Counted from the stretch's first letter, positions 53,340 to 62,061 are shown. The stretch: 64,000 nucleotides of DNA from Achromobacter spanius (GCF_003994415.1 NZ_CP034689.1:1550001-1614000), one strand, 5' to 3'. Translations and numbers: made by a program. Notes: a model not told the origin generated them from the letters alone.

Positions 53340-53759
53340 TTACCCAGGGCGGACCTCGTTCAATACCCGGGAAACGATACCCGGTAATTCGGCATCCATG
53401 CGCGTTTGGATCTGTTCAACGGCATCGGCCAGCGCGCGGCGCATCAATTGTTCGACCTCGGCTTGCAGTCGGGCGCTCAATACCGTTGCATCTGGCTGCG
53501 CCACGGTGGTTTGCGCGGCGGCGGCATGAACCGCTGCCGGGGCCTCGTCCACGTCCCAGTCCTGGCCATGGCCATCGGCGATGTCCGTCAGCAAAGGAAA
53601 CGCATCGTCGGCGTCGGCGGCGGGGGCGTCGTCAGCCAATTCGGTCAGCACGGGGGGAACGCGGCCTTCAGTCTCAAGGGGCGGGCGCGGCGCGTAGAGC
53701 GTCGGTTCGGCCCGCTGGGTCAGTGTGGGGATGCCGGTGTCGTTGGAGCGAGAGGGCAT
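53340..53759 (-). CDS. Hypothetical protein, DUF2486-like
   Basis: 139 residues from ATG 53759. The protein is low in hydrophobic segments and has a short motif three times: IPTLTQ (about 10), PPVLTE (about 35) and FPLLTD (about 55), then an Ala-rich linker and a predicted C-terminal helix (ARLQAEVEQLMRRALADAVEQI). This plan resembles the DUF2486 proteins of Burkholderiales; the family call is from memory. It lies 63 bases after holC on the same strand. No function is known. Confidence 0.7.
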   Translation of the reverse strand: MPSRSNDTGIPTLTQRAEPTLYAPRPPLETEGRVPPVLTELADDAPAADADDAFPLLTDIADGHGQDWDVDEAPAAVHAAAAQTTVAQPDATVLSARLQAEVEQLMRRALADAVEQIQTRMDAELPGIVSRVLNEVRPG

Positions 53760-53822
53760 GAGGGCTCCCAAGTATCAAAAACCCGCGACGGGGACGATGC
53801 CCGCCGGGATGGATTGGGCTGG

Positions 53823-54284
53823 TCAGCCGCCGGTGGCTTGGCGGCTGAGGTCGTGGCTTAGCGGCGTGTGGCCCGCATTCTGATAGACGCGCCAGCGCTG
53901 TCGGGCGGCTTGCTTGTCGTCCGGGTCATCGGACACGATTTCAAGCAGGCGCTCGAAGGTGTCGAAGCCGGGCGGGCAATCGTTGTCCAGATTCAGCAGC
54001 CACGGCGGGGCGGCGTCCGCGCCCGCCGCGGCCTGGGCCGCCTGCTGCGGGTCTCCCGCCGTCAACACCACCGGCGTTTCGGGTGCCAGCGGGTCGTTGG
54101 CCAGCACGTGCGGCACGAACGAGGTGTCGTCAAAGGCCCACAGCATGCGGTCGAACGCGGCCAGCCGCGAACCGTCTTTACAGTACACCACCAGCCGCTG
54201 CCCTGCCAAAAAGCGCTTGCGCACCACCTGGCAGGCCATGCGCAAGCGGTCGGGCGCGCCGAAGGCGAAGTCGATCCGCGTCAT
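53823..54284 (-). CDS. holC: DNA polymerase III subunit chi
   Basis: Clamp-loader accessory subunit that contacts SSB, 153 residues. It begins MTRIDFAFGAPDRLRMACQV and has the VVYCKDGSRLAAFDRMLWAFDDTSFVPHVLA segment typical of HolC, with the RWRVYQNAGHTP end. It lies 22 bases downstream of pepA, the usual pairing (pepA-holC) in proteobacteria. Confidence 0.94.
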   Translation of the reverse strand: MTRIDFAFGAPDRLRMACQVVRKRFLAGQRLVVYCKDGSRLAAFDRMLWAFDDTSFVPHVLANDPLAPETPVVLTAGDPQQAAQAAAGADAAPPWLLNLDNDCPPGFDTFERLLEIVSDDPDDKQAARQRWRVYQNAGHTPLSHDLSRQATGG

Positions 54285-54306
54285 GCCCGGTTCCGTTGCA
54301 AGCGCT

Positions 54307-55815
54307 TCAAACCTGGTCCAGCAGATATTGCATCAGCAGGGGCACGGGGCGGCCGGTGGCGCCCTTGTCCTTGCCGCCGCGCCAAGCGGTGCCGGCGATG
54401 TCCAGGTGGGCCCACGGGTAGGCCTTGGCGAAGCGCGACAGGAAGCACGCCGCGGTCACCGCGCCGGCCGGGGGGCCGCCGATGTTGGCCAGGTCGGCGA
54501 AGTTGGACTTCAGTTGTTCCTGGTAGGCGTCGTCCATCGGCATGCGCCACGCGGTGTCCAGCGACTTGCGGCCAGCCGTGGCCAAGGCCTCGGCCAGCGC
54601 GTCGTCTTTCGAGAACAAGCCGCTGTTGACGTGGCCCAGGGCCACAACGCAAGCGCCGGTCAGCGTGGCGATGTCGATCACGGCCGACGGCTTGAAGCGT
54701 TCGGCGTAGGTCAGGGCGTCGCACAGGACCAGGCGGCCTTCGGCGTCGGTGTTCAGGATTTCGATGGTCAGGCCGGCCATGCTGGTGACGACGTCGCCGG
54801 GCTTGTTGGCGGTGCCGCTCGGCAGGTTCTCGCAAGCGGGGATCAGGCCGACCACGTCCAGCGGCAGCTCAAGTTCGGCCAGGGCGCGAAACGATCCCAG
54901 CACGCTGGCGGCGCCGCACATGTCGTACTTCATTTCGTCCATGGTGGCGGCGGGCTTGAGCGAGATGCCGCCCGCATCGAAGGTGATGCCCTTGCCAACC
55001 AGCACGATCGGGCCCTGGGCGCTCTTCGCGCCTTTCTTGGCGGCCTTGGCGCCGGCGTGGCGCAGCACGATGAAGCGCAGCGCTTCGGCGGAACCGCGCG
55101 CGACCGACAGGAAGGACCCCATGCCCAGCGCCTCGACCTGCTTGCGGTCCAGCACTTCGACCTTCAGGGATTTGAATTCGCGCGCCAGGCGCTTGGCGGT
55201 GTCGCCCAGGTAGGTGGGGGTGCAGATATTGCCGGGCAGGTTGCCCAGCGTGCGGGTCAGTTCCATGCCGTTGGCAATGGCGGCGCCTTCGCGCAGGCCT
55301 TTCTGGGCCTGAGCCGCGTCGGCGCGCTCGACCACCTGGACGATCTTCTTGAGCTTGGGGCGGGCGTCGCGGTCGGGTTTGCCGAAGCTTGCGTCGTAGT
55401 GATAAGTGGCGGCGCCGGCCGCAATGGCGGCGCTGCGGGCGCGGGCAATGATGGCGACGTCGGCGACAGGGTTGGCGGCCAGCGTGGACACGCCTTCCGT
55501 CAGTTGGGCGGCCACGCAGACCGAGGCGAACGCCTGTTCGGCCGATGCGTGAACGCGGGCCGAATATTCTTCCTGCTTGCCCAGACCCACCAGCACCACG
55601 CGCTGGGCGGTCACGCCGGGCAGCGTGCGCAGTGTCAACGTGGAGCCGGCGCGGCCGCGGAACTCGGTCTTGACCACGGCGCGCACGGCGCCGTTGGAAG
55701 CGCGGTCGATGATGTCCGCGGCGGGGCTCAACACGCCATCCGCGTACACCCCGACAGCCAGGGCGGCGGTTTTAACCTGGTGCAGGGAAGCGGTGGTCTG
55801 TGTGCTAAATTCCAT
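54307..55815 (-). CDS. pepA: Cytosol (leucyl) aminopeptidase PepA
   Basis: Dimanganese/zinc M17 aminopeptidase, 502 residues. Metal ligands are in LVGKGITFDAGGISLKP, KYDMCGAASV and the signature NTDAEGRL. The N-terminal domain (1-160) is less conserved and in E. coli binds DNA. It is divergent from lptF with a 57-base gap and upstream of holC. A long open frame on the opposite strand is a GC-bias shadow. Confidence 0.98.
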   Translation of the reverse strand: MEFSTQTTASLHQVKTAALAVGVYADGVLSPAADIIDRASNGAVRAVVKTEFRGRAGSTLTLRTLPGVTAQRVVLVGLGKQEEYSARVHASAEQAFASVCVAAQLTEGVSTLAANPVADVAIIARARSAAIAAGAATYHYDASFGKPDRDARPKLKKIVQVVERADAAQAQKGLREGAAIANGMELTRTLGNLPGNICTPTYLGDTAKRLAREFKSLKVEVLDRKQVEALGMGSFLSVARGSAEALRFIVLRHAGAKAAKKGAKSAQGPIVLVGKGITFDAGGISLKPAATMDEMKYDMCGAASVLGSFRALAELELPLDVVGLIPACENLPSGTANKPGDVVTSMAGLTIEILNTDAEGRLVLCDALTYAERFKPSAVIDIATLTGACVVALGHVNSGLFSKDDALAEALATAGRKSLDTAWRMPMDDAYQEQLKSNFADLANIGGPPAGAVTAACFLSRFAKAYPWAHLDIAGTAWRGGKDKGATGRPVPLLMQYLLDQV

Positions 55816-55872
55816 GAGGGTTTCCCGTGTGCGTCTGTGTATGATGCGGTCGATTATCCCGCATATTCTCCC

Positions 55873-56982
55873 ATGTCTCTATTTAAACGCTCTGTCGTCA
55901 GCGAGATCACCAGTCACGCTGGCGTTGTCTTTTCCACGTTGCTCGTCGTGTGGCTCAGCGTGCTTCTCGTGCGCCTGCTCGGTGAAGCGGCGGGAGGCAA
56001 CATCGGAGCCGACGTCGTGGTGGTGCTGGCCGCGCTGTCCACCATCACCGCCTTGCCGACCATTCTGGCCGTGTCCATTTTCATCGCGGTGCTGACGACC
56101 GTTACGCGCAATTACCGCGAATCCGAAATGGTGGTGTGGTTTGCCAGCGGCCTGTCGCTGGCCGACTGGCTACGGCCCGTGCTGCGCGTGGCCATTCCCG
56201 TGGCGCTGGCGGTGGCCGGCTTGACGCTGGTGGCCGCGCCGTGGGCCTACCGGCAGATTGGCGAATACCACGAACGGTTCGAGCAGCGTTCCGACCTGTC
56301 CAAAGTGACGGCGGGGCAGTTCGCGGAATCGTCCGGCGGCAGCCGCGTGTTCTTCTCGGAAGACCCGGTCAAGCCCACCGACGAATTGGGCAACGTGTTC
56401 GCGCGTGAAACCGGGCCTGAATGGTTGAGCGTGCTGACGGCTAGCAGCGCGCACAGCGAAACTTTGCCCAATGGCGACCGCTTCCTGGTGCTGGGCGAAG
56501 GCCATCGCTATGACCTCAAGCCGGGTACGCCTGAAATCCGCCTGGTGCACTTCGAAAAGTACGGGTTGCGCCTCGAAAGCAAGGCGGGTGAAGACCCCAT
56601 TGGAGAAGCCCGTGCCGCGGCCGAGCGCTCGTCCAAGGCGCGCGCCACCATGCAACTGATCGCGGATGACACCGACAGCAGTTGGTCGCAGGTCATGTGG
56701 CGCATTTCGTTGCCGCTGGCCGCGCTCAACCTGGCGCTGCTGGCCATTCCCCTGGGGGCGGTGAACCCGCGCCTGGGGCGTTCGGGAGATTTGCTGATTG
56801 CCGGCCTGGTGGGCTTGCTTTACATGAACATGATCAACCTGTCGCGCGCCTGGATTTCCAACGGCAAGCTCAGCTTTGGCGTGGGGGTGTGGGCAATCCA
56901 TGGCGTGGTGGCCTTGCTGACCGTGTTTCTGCTGATGCGCCGTCTGCGGGTCAAGGCGCCCAAGAGCGCGCCCCCGGCTTAA
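55873..56982 (+). CDS. lptF: LPS export ABC transporter permease LptF
   Basis: Inner-membrane component of the LptB2FGC lipopolysaccharide extractor, 369 residues from ATG 55873. Six helices: about 12-32, 47-80, 101-120 in the N-terminal half and three after 275, with a periplasmic beta-jellyroll between. The family motif RNYRESEMVVWFASGLS is at about 77-93. The divergent pepA pairing is standard, but lptG, which normally follows, is absent and a LysR gene converges instead. Confidence 0.96.
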   Translation: MSLFKRSVVSEITSHAGVVFSTLLVVWLSVLLVRLLGEAAGGNIGADVVVVLAALSTITALPTILAVSIFIAVLTTVTRNYRESEMVVWFASGLSLADWLRPVLRVAIPVALAVAGLTLVAAPWAYRQIGEYHERFEQRSDLSKVTAGQFAESSGGSRVFFSEDPVKPTDELGNVFARETGPEWLSVLTASSAHSETLPNGDRFLVLGEGHRYDLKPGTPEIRLVHFEKYGLRLESKAGEDPIGEARAAAERSSKARATMQLIADDTDSSWSQVMWRISLPLAALNLALLAIPLGAVNPRLGRSGDLLIAGLVGLLYMNMINLSRAWISNGKLSFGVGVWAIHGVVALLTVFLLMRRLRVKAPKSAPPA

Positions 56983-57011
56983 GGCCGGGCAAGACGCCGA
57001 AAAAGCAAGAT

Positions 57012-57044
57012 GCAAGGGGCCGGTTTCCGGTCCCTTTGCTTTAT
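57012..57044 (+). terminator. Probable terminator after lptF
   Basis: GCAAGGGGCCGG and CCGGTCCCTTTGC pair with one bulge around a TTT loop, followed by CTTTAT. It resembles a weak rho-independent terminator. Confidence 0.5.
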
Positions 57045-57095
57045 GGCGGGTACTTCACCCAGGCGGGTACTTCATCACGGCAGGTACTTCATCGT
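57045..57095. repeat. Three tandem 17-bp repeats at the 3' end of the LysR gene
   Basis: GGCGGGTACTTCACCCA, GGCGGGTACTTCATCAC and GGCAGGTACTTCATCGT are contiguous. The last and part of the second are the final codons of the LysR gene (ending KYLP and stop); the others lie beyond the stop. Confidence 0.9.
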
Positions 57096-57995
57096 GCCGC
57101 GCTTGCCCGCCAGCAGGTCGGCGTTCTTCAGCACCGACTTGCGGATGAATTCCCACAGGGCCGTCACGCGCTTGAGCTTGCGCAGGTCTTCGTGGCAGTA
57201 CATCCAGAAAGAACGGGTGATCTCCACTTCCTTTTCCAGCACGGGCTTCAAGCGTGGATCCTGCGCGGCAATGAAGCAGGGCAGGATCGCCAACGATTGC
57301 CCTTGCAGCGCCGCATGGTATTGCGCCACCACGCTGGTGCTGCGCAAGACCACATTGCTGGCCGGCAGCAGGTCTTCCAGGTAGCGCAGGCGTTCGCTGA
57401 ACAGCAGTTCGTCCACATAGCCGATGAAGGTGTGCTGGGCCAGATCCGCGCGCGTGGCAATCGGCGGGTGGCGCGCCAGATACCCCGGCGTCCCGTACAG
57501 ACGCAAGGTGTAATCGCACAGCTTGCTGCACACATAGGGGCCGCGCTGCGGGCGTTCGATGGTGATGGCCAGGTCGGCCTCGCGCTTTGACAGGCTGACA
57601 AAGCGCGGCACGGGCAGGATGTCCAGGGTGATGTGCGGATAGCGGCGCTGGAAGTCGGCGGCCAGCGGCGTCAGCACATAGCTGCCGAACCCCTCGGTGG
57701 CGCCGATGCGCACGTGCCCCGACAAGGCCTGGCCGATGCCTGACAGGTTTTCGCGGGCGGTATGCACGGTGCTTTCCATCTGCTCGGCATGCACGAACAG
57801 GCGCTGGCCGTCGTCCGTCAGCATGAATCCCGCGCTGCGGGATTTCTCGAACAGCAGGGTGTCCAGCTCGGCTTCCAGCGCGCGAATGCGGCGCGACACC
57901 GTGGTGTGTTCCACCCCCAGCTTGCGCGCGGCGGCGCTGACCCGCTGCGTTCGGGCGACTTCCAGGAAGTACCGCAGGCTATCCCAATCCAACAC
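57075..57995 (-). CDS. LysR-family transcriptional regulator
   Basis: 306 residues from GTG 57995, chosen for a GGAGAG site and the standard N-terminus DWDSLRYFLEVARTQRVSAA; the longer frame to 58331 has no coding support. The winged helix is followed by an effector domain with RIGATEGFGSYVLTPLAADFQRR. It is divergent from the binding-protein gene at 58210, and the 214-base gap contains a palindrome with TGTGCAT half-sites, so it probably regulates that gene and mmsA. Confidence 0.9.
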   Translation of the reverse strand: MLDWDSLRYFLEVARTQRVSAAARKLGVEHTTVSRRIRALEAELDTLLFEKSRSAGFMLTDDGQRLFVHAEQMESTVHTARENLSGIGQALSGHVRIGATEGFGSYVLTPLAADFQRRYPHITLDILPVPRFVSLSKREADLAITIERPQRGPYVCSKLCDYTLRLYGTPGYLARHPPIATRADLAQHTFIGYVDELLFSERLRYLEDLLPASNVVLRSTSVVAQYHAALQGQSLAILPCFIAAQDPRLKPVLEKEVEITRSFWMYCHEDLRKLKRVTALWEFIRKSVLKNADLLAGKRGTMKYLP

Positions 57996-58048
57996 GATTT
58001 CGCTCTCCGCAGGCCCTGCGCCAACAGGGGCGCGAGGCAATTTTCTTA

Positions 58049-58077
58049 TTGTGCATGAATGCACAAGGAATGTGCAT
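58049..58077. promoter_or_regulatory. Candidate LysR operator with three TGTGCAT half-sites
   Basis: TTGTGCAT-GA-ATGCACAA (58049-58066) is a perfect 18-bp palindrome, and TGTGCAT recurs at 58071-58077. It lies between divergent lysR and binding-protein starts, the usual place for a LysR-type recognition and activation site pair. Confidence 0.65.
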
Positions 58078-58209
58078 TTCTGGTGTTGCTTGTTGATTTT
58101 CACACATCTACACTGGGTCGGCTGGCCTCGGGGAATGCCCCCGGGAGCCGCAGGCCGCAAAGACGGCATATCGCTACGACTCAGCGCATAACACTCAGGA
58201 GACAAATCC

Positions 58210-59427
58210 ATGAAATTGCACGCACGCGGGCTGGCCGCAGGCTTGTGTCTGGGCGCTTTATTGGTAAGCCAGGCGCAGGCGGCCGACAAGCCGCCAGTGA
58301 AGATCGGCATTCTGACGGATATGTCCGGCACCTATGCCGGGATGGGCGGGCCGGGTTCGGTGGCGGCGGCGCAATTGGCCATCGACGACTGCCTGGCCGC
58401 GGAATGCAAGGGCATGAAGATCGAACTGGTGTCCGCCGACAACCAGAACAAGGCGGACGTGGGTGCGGCGAAAGCGCGTGAATGGTTTGACCGCGATGGC
58501 GTGACGGCCATTGCCGACCTGACCAATTCGGCCGTGGCGCTGGCGGTGCAGGGCATTGCGCGCGAGAAGAACAAAGTGGTGATGTTCTCGGGTCCGGCCA
58601 CCACGGCGCTGACCAACAAGGAATGCTCGCCCGTTGGCTTCCATTGGATGTTCGACACGTATTCGCAGTCCGCGGGCGGCGCCAAGGCCACCGTGCGGGC
58701 AGGCGGGAAGTCCTGGTACTTCATCACCGTGGACTATGCGTTTGGGCATTCGCTGGAAGCGGACACGGCCAAGGCGGTGAAGGCGCTGGGCGGTACGGTT
58801 GCCGGCAACGTTCGGCATCCCTTGAACGCGCCGGATTTTGCGTCGTACCTGTTGCAGGCGCAAAGTTCGAAGGCGCAGGTCGTGGCGCTGGCCAACGGTG
58901 GCCAGGACACCGTCAACGCGGTCAAGCAGGCGCGTGAATTCGGCATTGTTGAAGGCGGGCAGCGCCTGGTGTCCTTGTTGATCTTCCTGTCGGACCTGCG
59001 TGCCTTGGGCCTGGAAAACGCGCAAGGCCTGTCGTATGTGGACGGTTTTTACTGGGACTACGACGATGCATCGCGCCAATGGGCCGCGCGTTTCGAAAAG
59101 GCCTTCCGTGGCCTGAAGCCCACGATGACGCAGGCGGGCGTGTATTCCAGCGTGCTGCATTATCTGCGCGCGACGGCTGCCGCCGGCAGCACCGATGGCA
59201 AGGTGGTGGCCGACAAAATGCGTGAAATGCCCATCAAGGACCCGATCATGCGCAATGCATCGATCCGCCCCGATGGCCGCGTGATCCACGACATGTACCT
59301 GTATGAAGTGAAGAAGCCCGCGGAATCCAAGGGCGGCTGGGACTATTCCAAGCTGATCGCCACCATTCCGGCGGCCGAAGCCTTCCAGCCCCTGGCCGAC
59401 TCAAGTTGCCCGCTGGTGAAGAAATAA
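58210..59427 (+). CDS. Branched-chain-amino-acid-type ABC substrate-binding protein
   Basis: Periplasmic receptor of the LivK superfamily, 405 residues, signal peptide ending at QAQAADK. It shares TDMSG, ADNQNKAD, DYAFGHSLEADT with the partial gene at 1-643. It has no linked permease or ATPase genes and must use a transporter encoded elsewhere, or act with the LivGF-type system. It lies between the divergent LysR and mmsA (99-base gap), suggesting a ligand broken down through methylmalonate or malonate semialdehyde. Confidence 0.93.
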   Translation: MKLHARGLAAGLCLGALLVSQAQAADKPPVKIGILTDMSGTYAGMGGPGSVAAAQLAIDDCLAAECKGMKIELVSADNQNKADVGAAKAREWFDRDGVTAIADLTNSAVALAVQGIAREKNKVVMFSGPATTALTNKECSPVGFHWMFDTYSQSAGGAKATVRAGGKSWYFITVDYAFGHSLEADTAKAVKALGGTVAGNVRHPLNAPDFASYLLQAQSSKAQVVALANGGQDTVNAVKQAREFGIVEGGQRLVSLLIFLSDLRALGLENAQGLSYVDGFYWDYDDASRQWAARFEKAFRGLKPTMTQAGVYSSVLHYLRATAAAGSTDGKVVADKMREMPIKDPIMRNASIRPDGRVIHDMYLYEVKKPAESKGGWDYSKLIATIPAAEAFQPLADSSCPLVKK

Positions 59428-59526
59428 GCCCGGCGCGCCGGCTTGGGCCCCTGTCTGGCCGGCGCACCGCAAGATCCAAGAACGCGGATTCCATCCGCAT
59501 CGTCTACGCAGTGTGAGGAGCATCAA

Positions 59527-61020
59527 ATGAGTGAAGTCCCCCGCGTTCCGCTATTGATCGGCGGCAAGCTCGTGCAGTCCAAATCCACCGAATGGCGCGA
59601 CGTGATCAACCCCGCCACCCAGGAGGTCGTTGCCAAGGTGCCGTTCGCCACGCGCGAAGAGCTGGACCTGGCCGTCTCCAACGCCAAGGAAGCCTTCAAG
59701 ACCTGGCGCAACAGCGGGCAGGGCACGCGGATGCGCGTCATGCTGAAGTTCCAGGAACTGCTGCGCGCCAACACCGGCAAGCTGGCCGAGATGATTACGC
59801 GTGAACATGGCAAGACGCTGCCCGACGCCGAAGGCGAAATCGGGCGCGGCCTGGAAGTGGTTGAACACGCCTGCTCGATCGCCAACCTGCAACTGGGTGA
59901 GTACGCCGAAAACGCCGCGTCCGGCATCGACGTCTACACCCTGATCCAGCCGCTGGGTGTTTGCGCGGGTATCACCGCGTTCAACTTCCCGGTGATGCTG
60001 CCTTGCTTCATGTTCCCGATTGCCGTGGCTTGCGGCAACAGCTTCGTGCTCAAGCCGTCTGAACAGGATCCGACCGCGTCGCTGTTCCTGGCCGAATTGG
60101 CGCTGGAAGCCGGCCTGCCCCCGGGCGTGCTGAACGTGGTGCATGGCGGCCCCGACACGGCCAACGGCCTGTGCGAACACCCCGACATCAAGGCGGTGTC
60201 GTTCATTGGTTCGACCCGCGTGGGCACCGAGATCTACAACCGTGCATCGGCCGCGGGCAAGCGTTGCCAGTCGATGATGGGCGCCAAGAACCATTGCGTG
60301 ATCCTGCCGGACGCGGATCCCGAAGTGGCGTTGAACCAACTGGTGGGCGCGGCTTTCGGCGCCGCCGGCCAGCGCTGCATGGCTTCGTCGGTGGCCGTGC
60401 TGGTGGGCGATGCCCGCAACTGGCTGCCCGATTTCGTCGAACGCTCGAAGAAGCTCAAAGTCAATTCCGGCACCGACCGCGAAGCCGATCTGGGGCCGCT
60501 GGTGTCGCCCAATGCCAAGAAGCGCGTGGAAAGCCTGATCCAGAAGGGCGTGGACGAAGGCGCCAAGCTGCTGCTGGACGGCCGTAACCTGAAGGTGTCG
60601 GGCTTTGAGCAAGGCAACTTCGTGGGCCCGACGATTTTTGACGGCGTCAATGAAGACATGACCATCTATACCGAAGAAATTTTCGGACCGGTCCTGTGCT
60701 GCGTCGGTGTGGAAACGCTGGAAGACGCGGTGGCCTTCATCAACCGCAATCCCAACGGCAACGGCGTTGCGCTGTTCACGCAGGATGGCGGCGCGGCGCG
60801 CTATTTCCAGAACAACATCGATGTGGGCCAGGTCGGCATCAACGTGCCGATTCCCGTGCCGGTGGCTTGGTTCAGCTTCACGGGTTCGCGCGGCTCCAAG
60901 CTGGGCGACCTGGGCCCCAACGGCAAGCAGGCCGTGCAGTTCTGGACGCAGACCAAGACGGTTACCGCCCGTTGGTCGGCTCACGCCAAGACGGTGAACA
61001 CCACGATCTCGATGCGCTGA
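59527..61020 (+). CDS. mmsA: CoA-acylating methylmalonate-semialdehyde dehydrogenase
   Basis: Oxidises methylmalonate semialdehyde to propionyl-CoA (or malonate semialdehyde to acetyl-CoA), 497 residues from ATG 59527 with a GAGGAG-like site. The catalytic Cys is in GAAGQRCMASS; substrate-pocket features ITAFNFPVMLPCFMFPIA and PVPVAWFSFTGSRGSKLGD are typical of MmsA (the Arg motif MRVMLKFQELL replaces the usual glutamate-dependent layout). It follows the binding protein and may be co-transcribed. prpE at the right edge is a possible downstream partner in propionate metabolism. Confidence 0.95.
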   Translation: MSEVPRVPLLIGGKLVQSKSTEWRDVINPATQEVVAKVPFATREELDLAVSNAKEAFKTWRNSGQGTRMRVMLKFQELLRANTGKLAEMITREHGKTLPDAEGEIGRGLEVVEHACSIANLQLGEYAENAASGIDVYTLIQPLGVCAGITAFNFPVMLPCFMFPIAVACGNSFVLKPSEQDPTASLFLAELALEAGLPPGVLNVVHGGPDTANGLCEHPDIKAVSFIGSTRVGTEIYNRASAAGKRCQSMMGAKNHCVILPDADPEVALNQLVGAAFGAAGQRCMASSVAVLVGDARNWLPDFVERSKKLKVNSGTDREADLGPLVSPNAKKRVESLIQKGVDEGAKLLLDGRNLKVSGFEQGNFVGPTIFDGVNEDMTIYTEEIFGPVLCCVGVETLEDAVAFINRNPNGNGVALFTQDGGAARYFQNNIDVGQVGINVPIPVPVAWFSFTGSRGSKLGDLGPNGKQAVQFWTQTKTVTARWSAHAKTVNTTISMR

Positions 61021-61026
61021 AAGGAG

Positions 61027-61090
61027 GGACGCCTTGCTCCTAAGCTTATACAAATAAGTCATATAGTGAGGCGTCCTTATTACTTATAAT
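61027..61090 (+). promoter_or_regulatory. Promoter-operator region of the CysB-type gene
   Basis: GGACGCC (61027-61033) and GGCGTCC (61070-61076) form an outer inverted repeat; CTTAT-ACAA-ATAAG (61045-61058) is inside. TATAAT at 61085-61090 is a good -10, 26 bases before the ATG. No clear -35 is present. CysB-type regulators often bind their own promoters. Confidence 0.5.
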
Positions 61091-61116
61091 TGGCCGATCT
61101 ATCAGGGGCCAATTCA

Positions 61117-62061
61117 ATGAACCTCCAGCAATTTCGTTTTGTGCGTGAAACCATCCGGCGCGACTTCAACCTGACCGAAGCCGCCCGGATGCTCTATACC
61201 TCGCAGCCTGGAGTTTCCAAGGCCATCATCGAATTCGAAGACGAGCTGGGCATCAAGATCTTCGAACGCCATGGCAAGCGCATCAAGGGCCTGACCAAGC
61301 CCGGCTTGGCGGTATCGCAAGTGATCGACCGCATCATGCGCGAAGTCGACAACCTGAAAAAAGTCAGCGATGAATTCGCCCGGCGCGACGAGGGCGGCCT
61401 GGTCATCGCCTGCACCCACACTCAAGCACGCTACCTCTTGCCCCGCGTGATCCCCGCGTTCCGCAAGCAATTTCCCAAAGTACATTTGTCGCTGGCTGAA
61501 GGCAGCCCGGCGCAACTGGCGGAAATGGTCTTGCATGAGCAGGCCGATCTGGCGCTGGCCACCGAGTCGCTGGCGCTGACGCCGGGCCTGGCCACCTTGC
61601 CCGTCTATGCCTGGGAGCACACCGTGGTGGTGCGCCCGGACCATCCGCTGGCGGAATTGACGTCCAGCGCCGCCAAGCGCCTGTCGCTGGCGCAACTGGC
61701 GGAACACCCCATCGTGACCTATGACCGCGCGTTCACGGGCCGCAGCACCATCGACGAGGTATTCGCCAACCAGGGCATCCACCCCGACATCGTGCTGGAA
61801 GCCATTGATGCCGACGTGATCAAGACCTACGTGGATGTAGGGCTGGGTATCGGCATCATCGCCGGCGTGGCCTATGACCCGCGTCGCGACTCGAACCTGG
61901 TCGGCCTGCCGGTGGGGCATCTGTTCGGCACGCACACGACGCGCGTGGGCGTGAAATCGGGCGTGTTCCTGCGCGACTACGTCTACACGTTCTTGGAAAT
62001 GTTGGCGCCCTCGCTAACGCGAGCGGTCGTGTCCGCTGCCGTGCAAGGCGTGCCGAAATAG
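61117..62061 (+). CDS. CysB-type LysR-family regulator
   Basis: Regulator of the CysB/Cbl group, 314 residues from ATG 61117. It begins MNLQQFRFVRETIRRDFNLT and has the CysB-specific YTSQPGVSKAIIEFEDELGIKIFERHGKRI helix region. The effector domain carries THTQARYLLP, the sulfate/acetylserine-binding pattern. It probably controls sulfur assimilation genes, none of which are nearby. A strong terminator follows. Confidence 0.94.
   Translation: MNLQQFRFVRETIRRDFNLTEAARMLYTSQPGVSKAIIEFEDELGIKIFERHGKRIKGLTKPGLAVSQVIDRIMREVDNLKKVSDEFARRDEGGLVIACTHTQARYLLPRVIPAFRKQFPKVHLSLAEGSPAQLAEMVLHEQADLALATESLALTPGLATLPVYAWEHTVVVRPDHPLAELTSSAAKRLSLAQLAEHPIVTYDRAFTGRSTIDEVFANQGIHPDIVLEAIDADVIKTYVDVGLGIGIIAGVAYDPRRDSNLVGLPVGHLFGTHTTRVGVKSGVFLRDYVYTFLEMLAPSLTRAVVSAAVQGVPK

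Noticed and set aside
53914..55872. Plus-strand open frame of over 650 codons running antisense to holC and pepA and continuing in frame into lptF
   Set aside because: It is antisense to two well-recognised genes, has the composition of a GC-rich third-position shadow, and lptF has a normal start at 55873.
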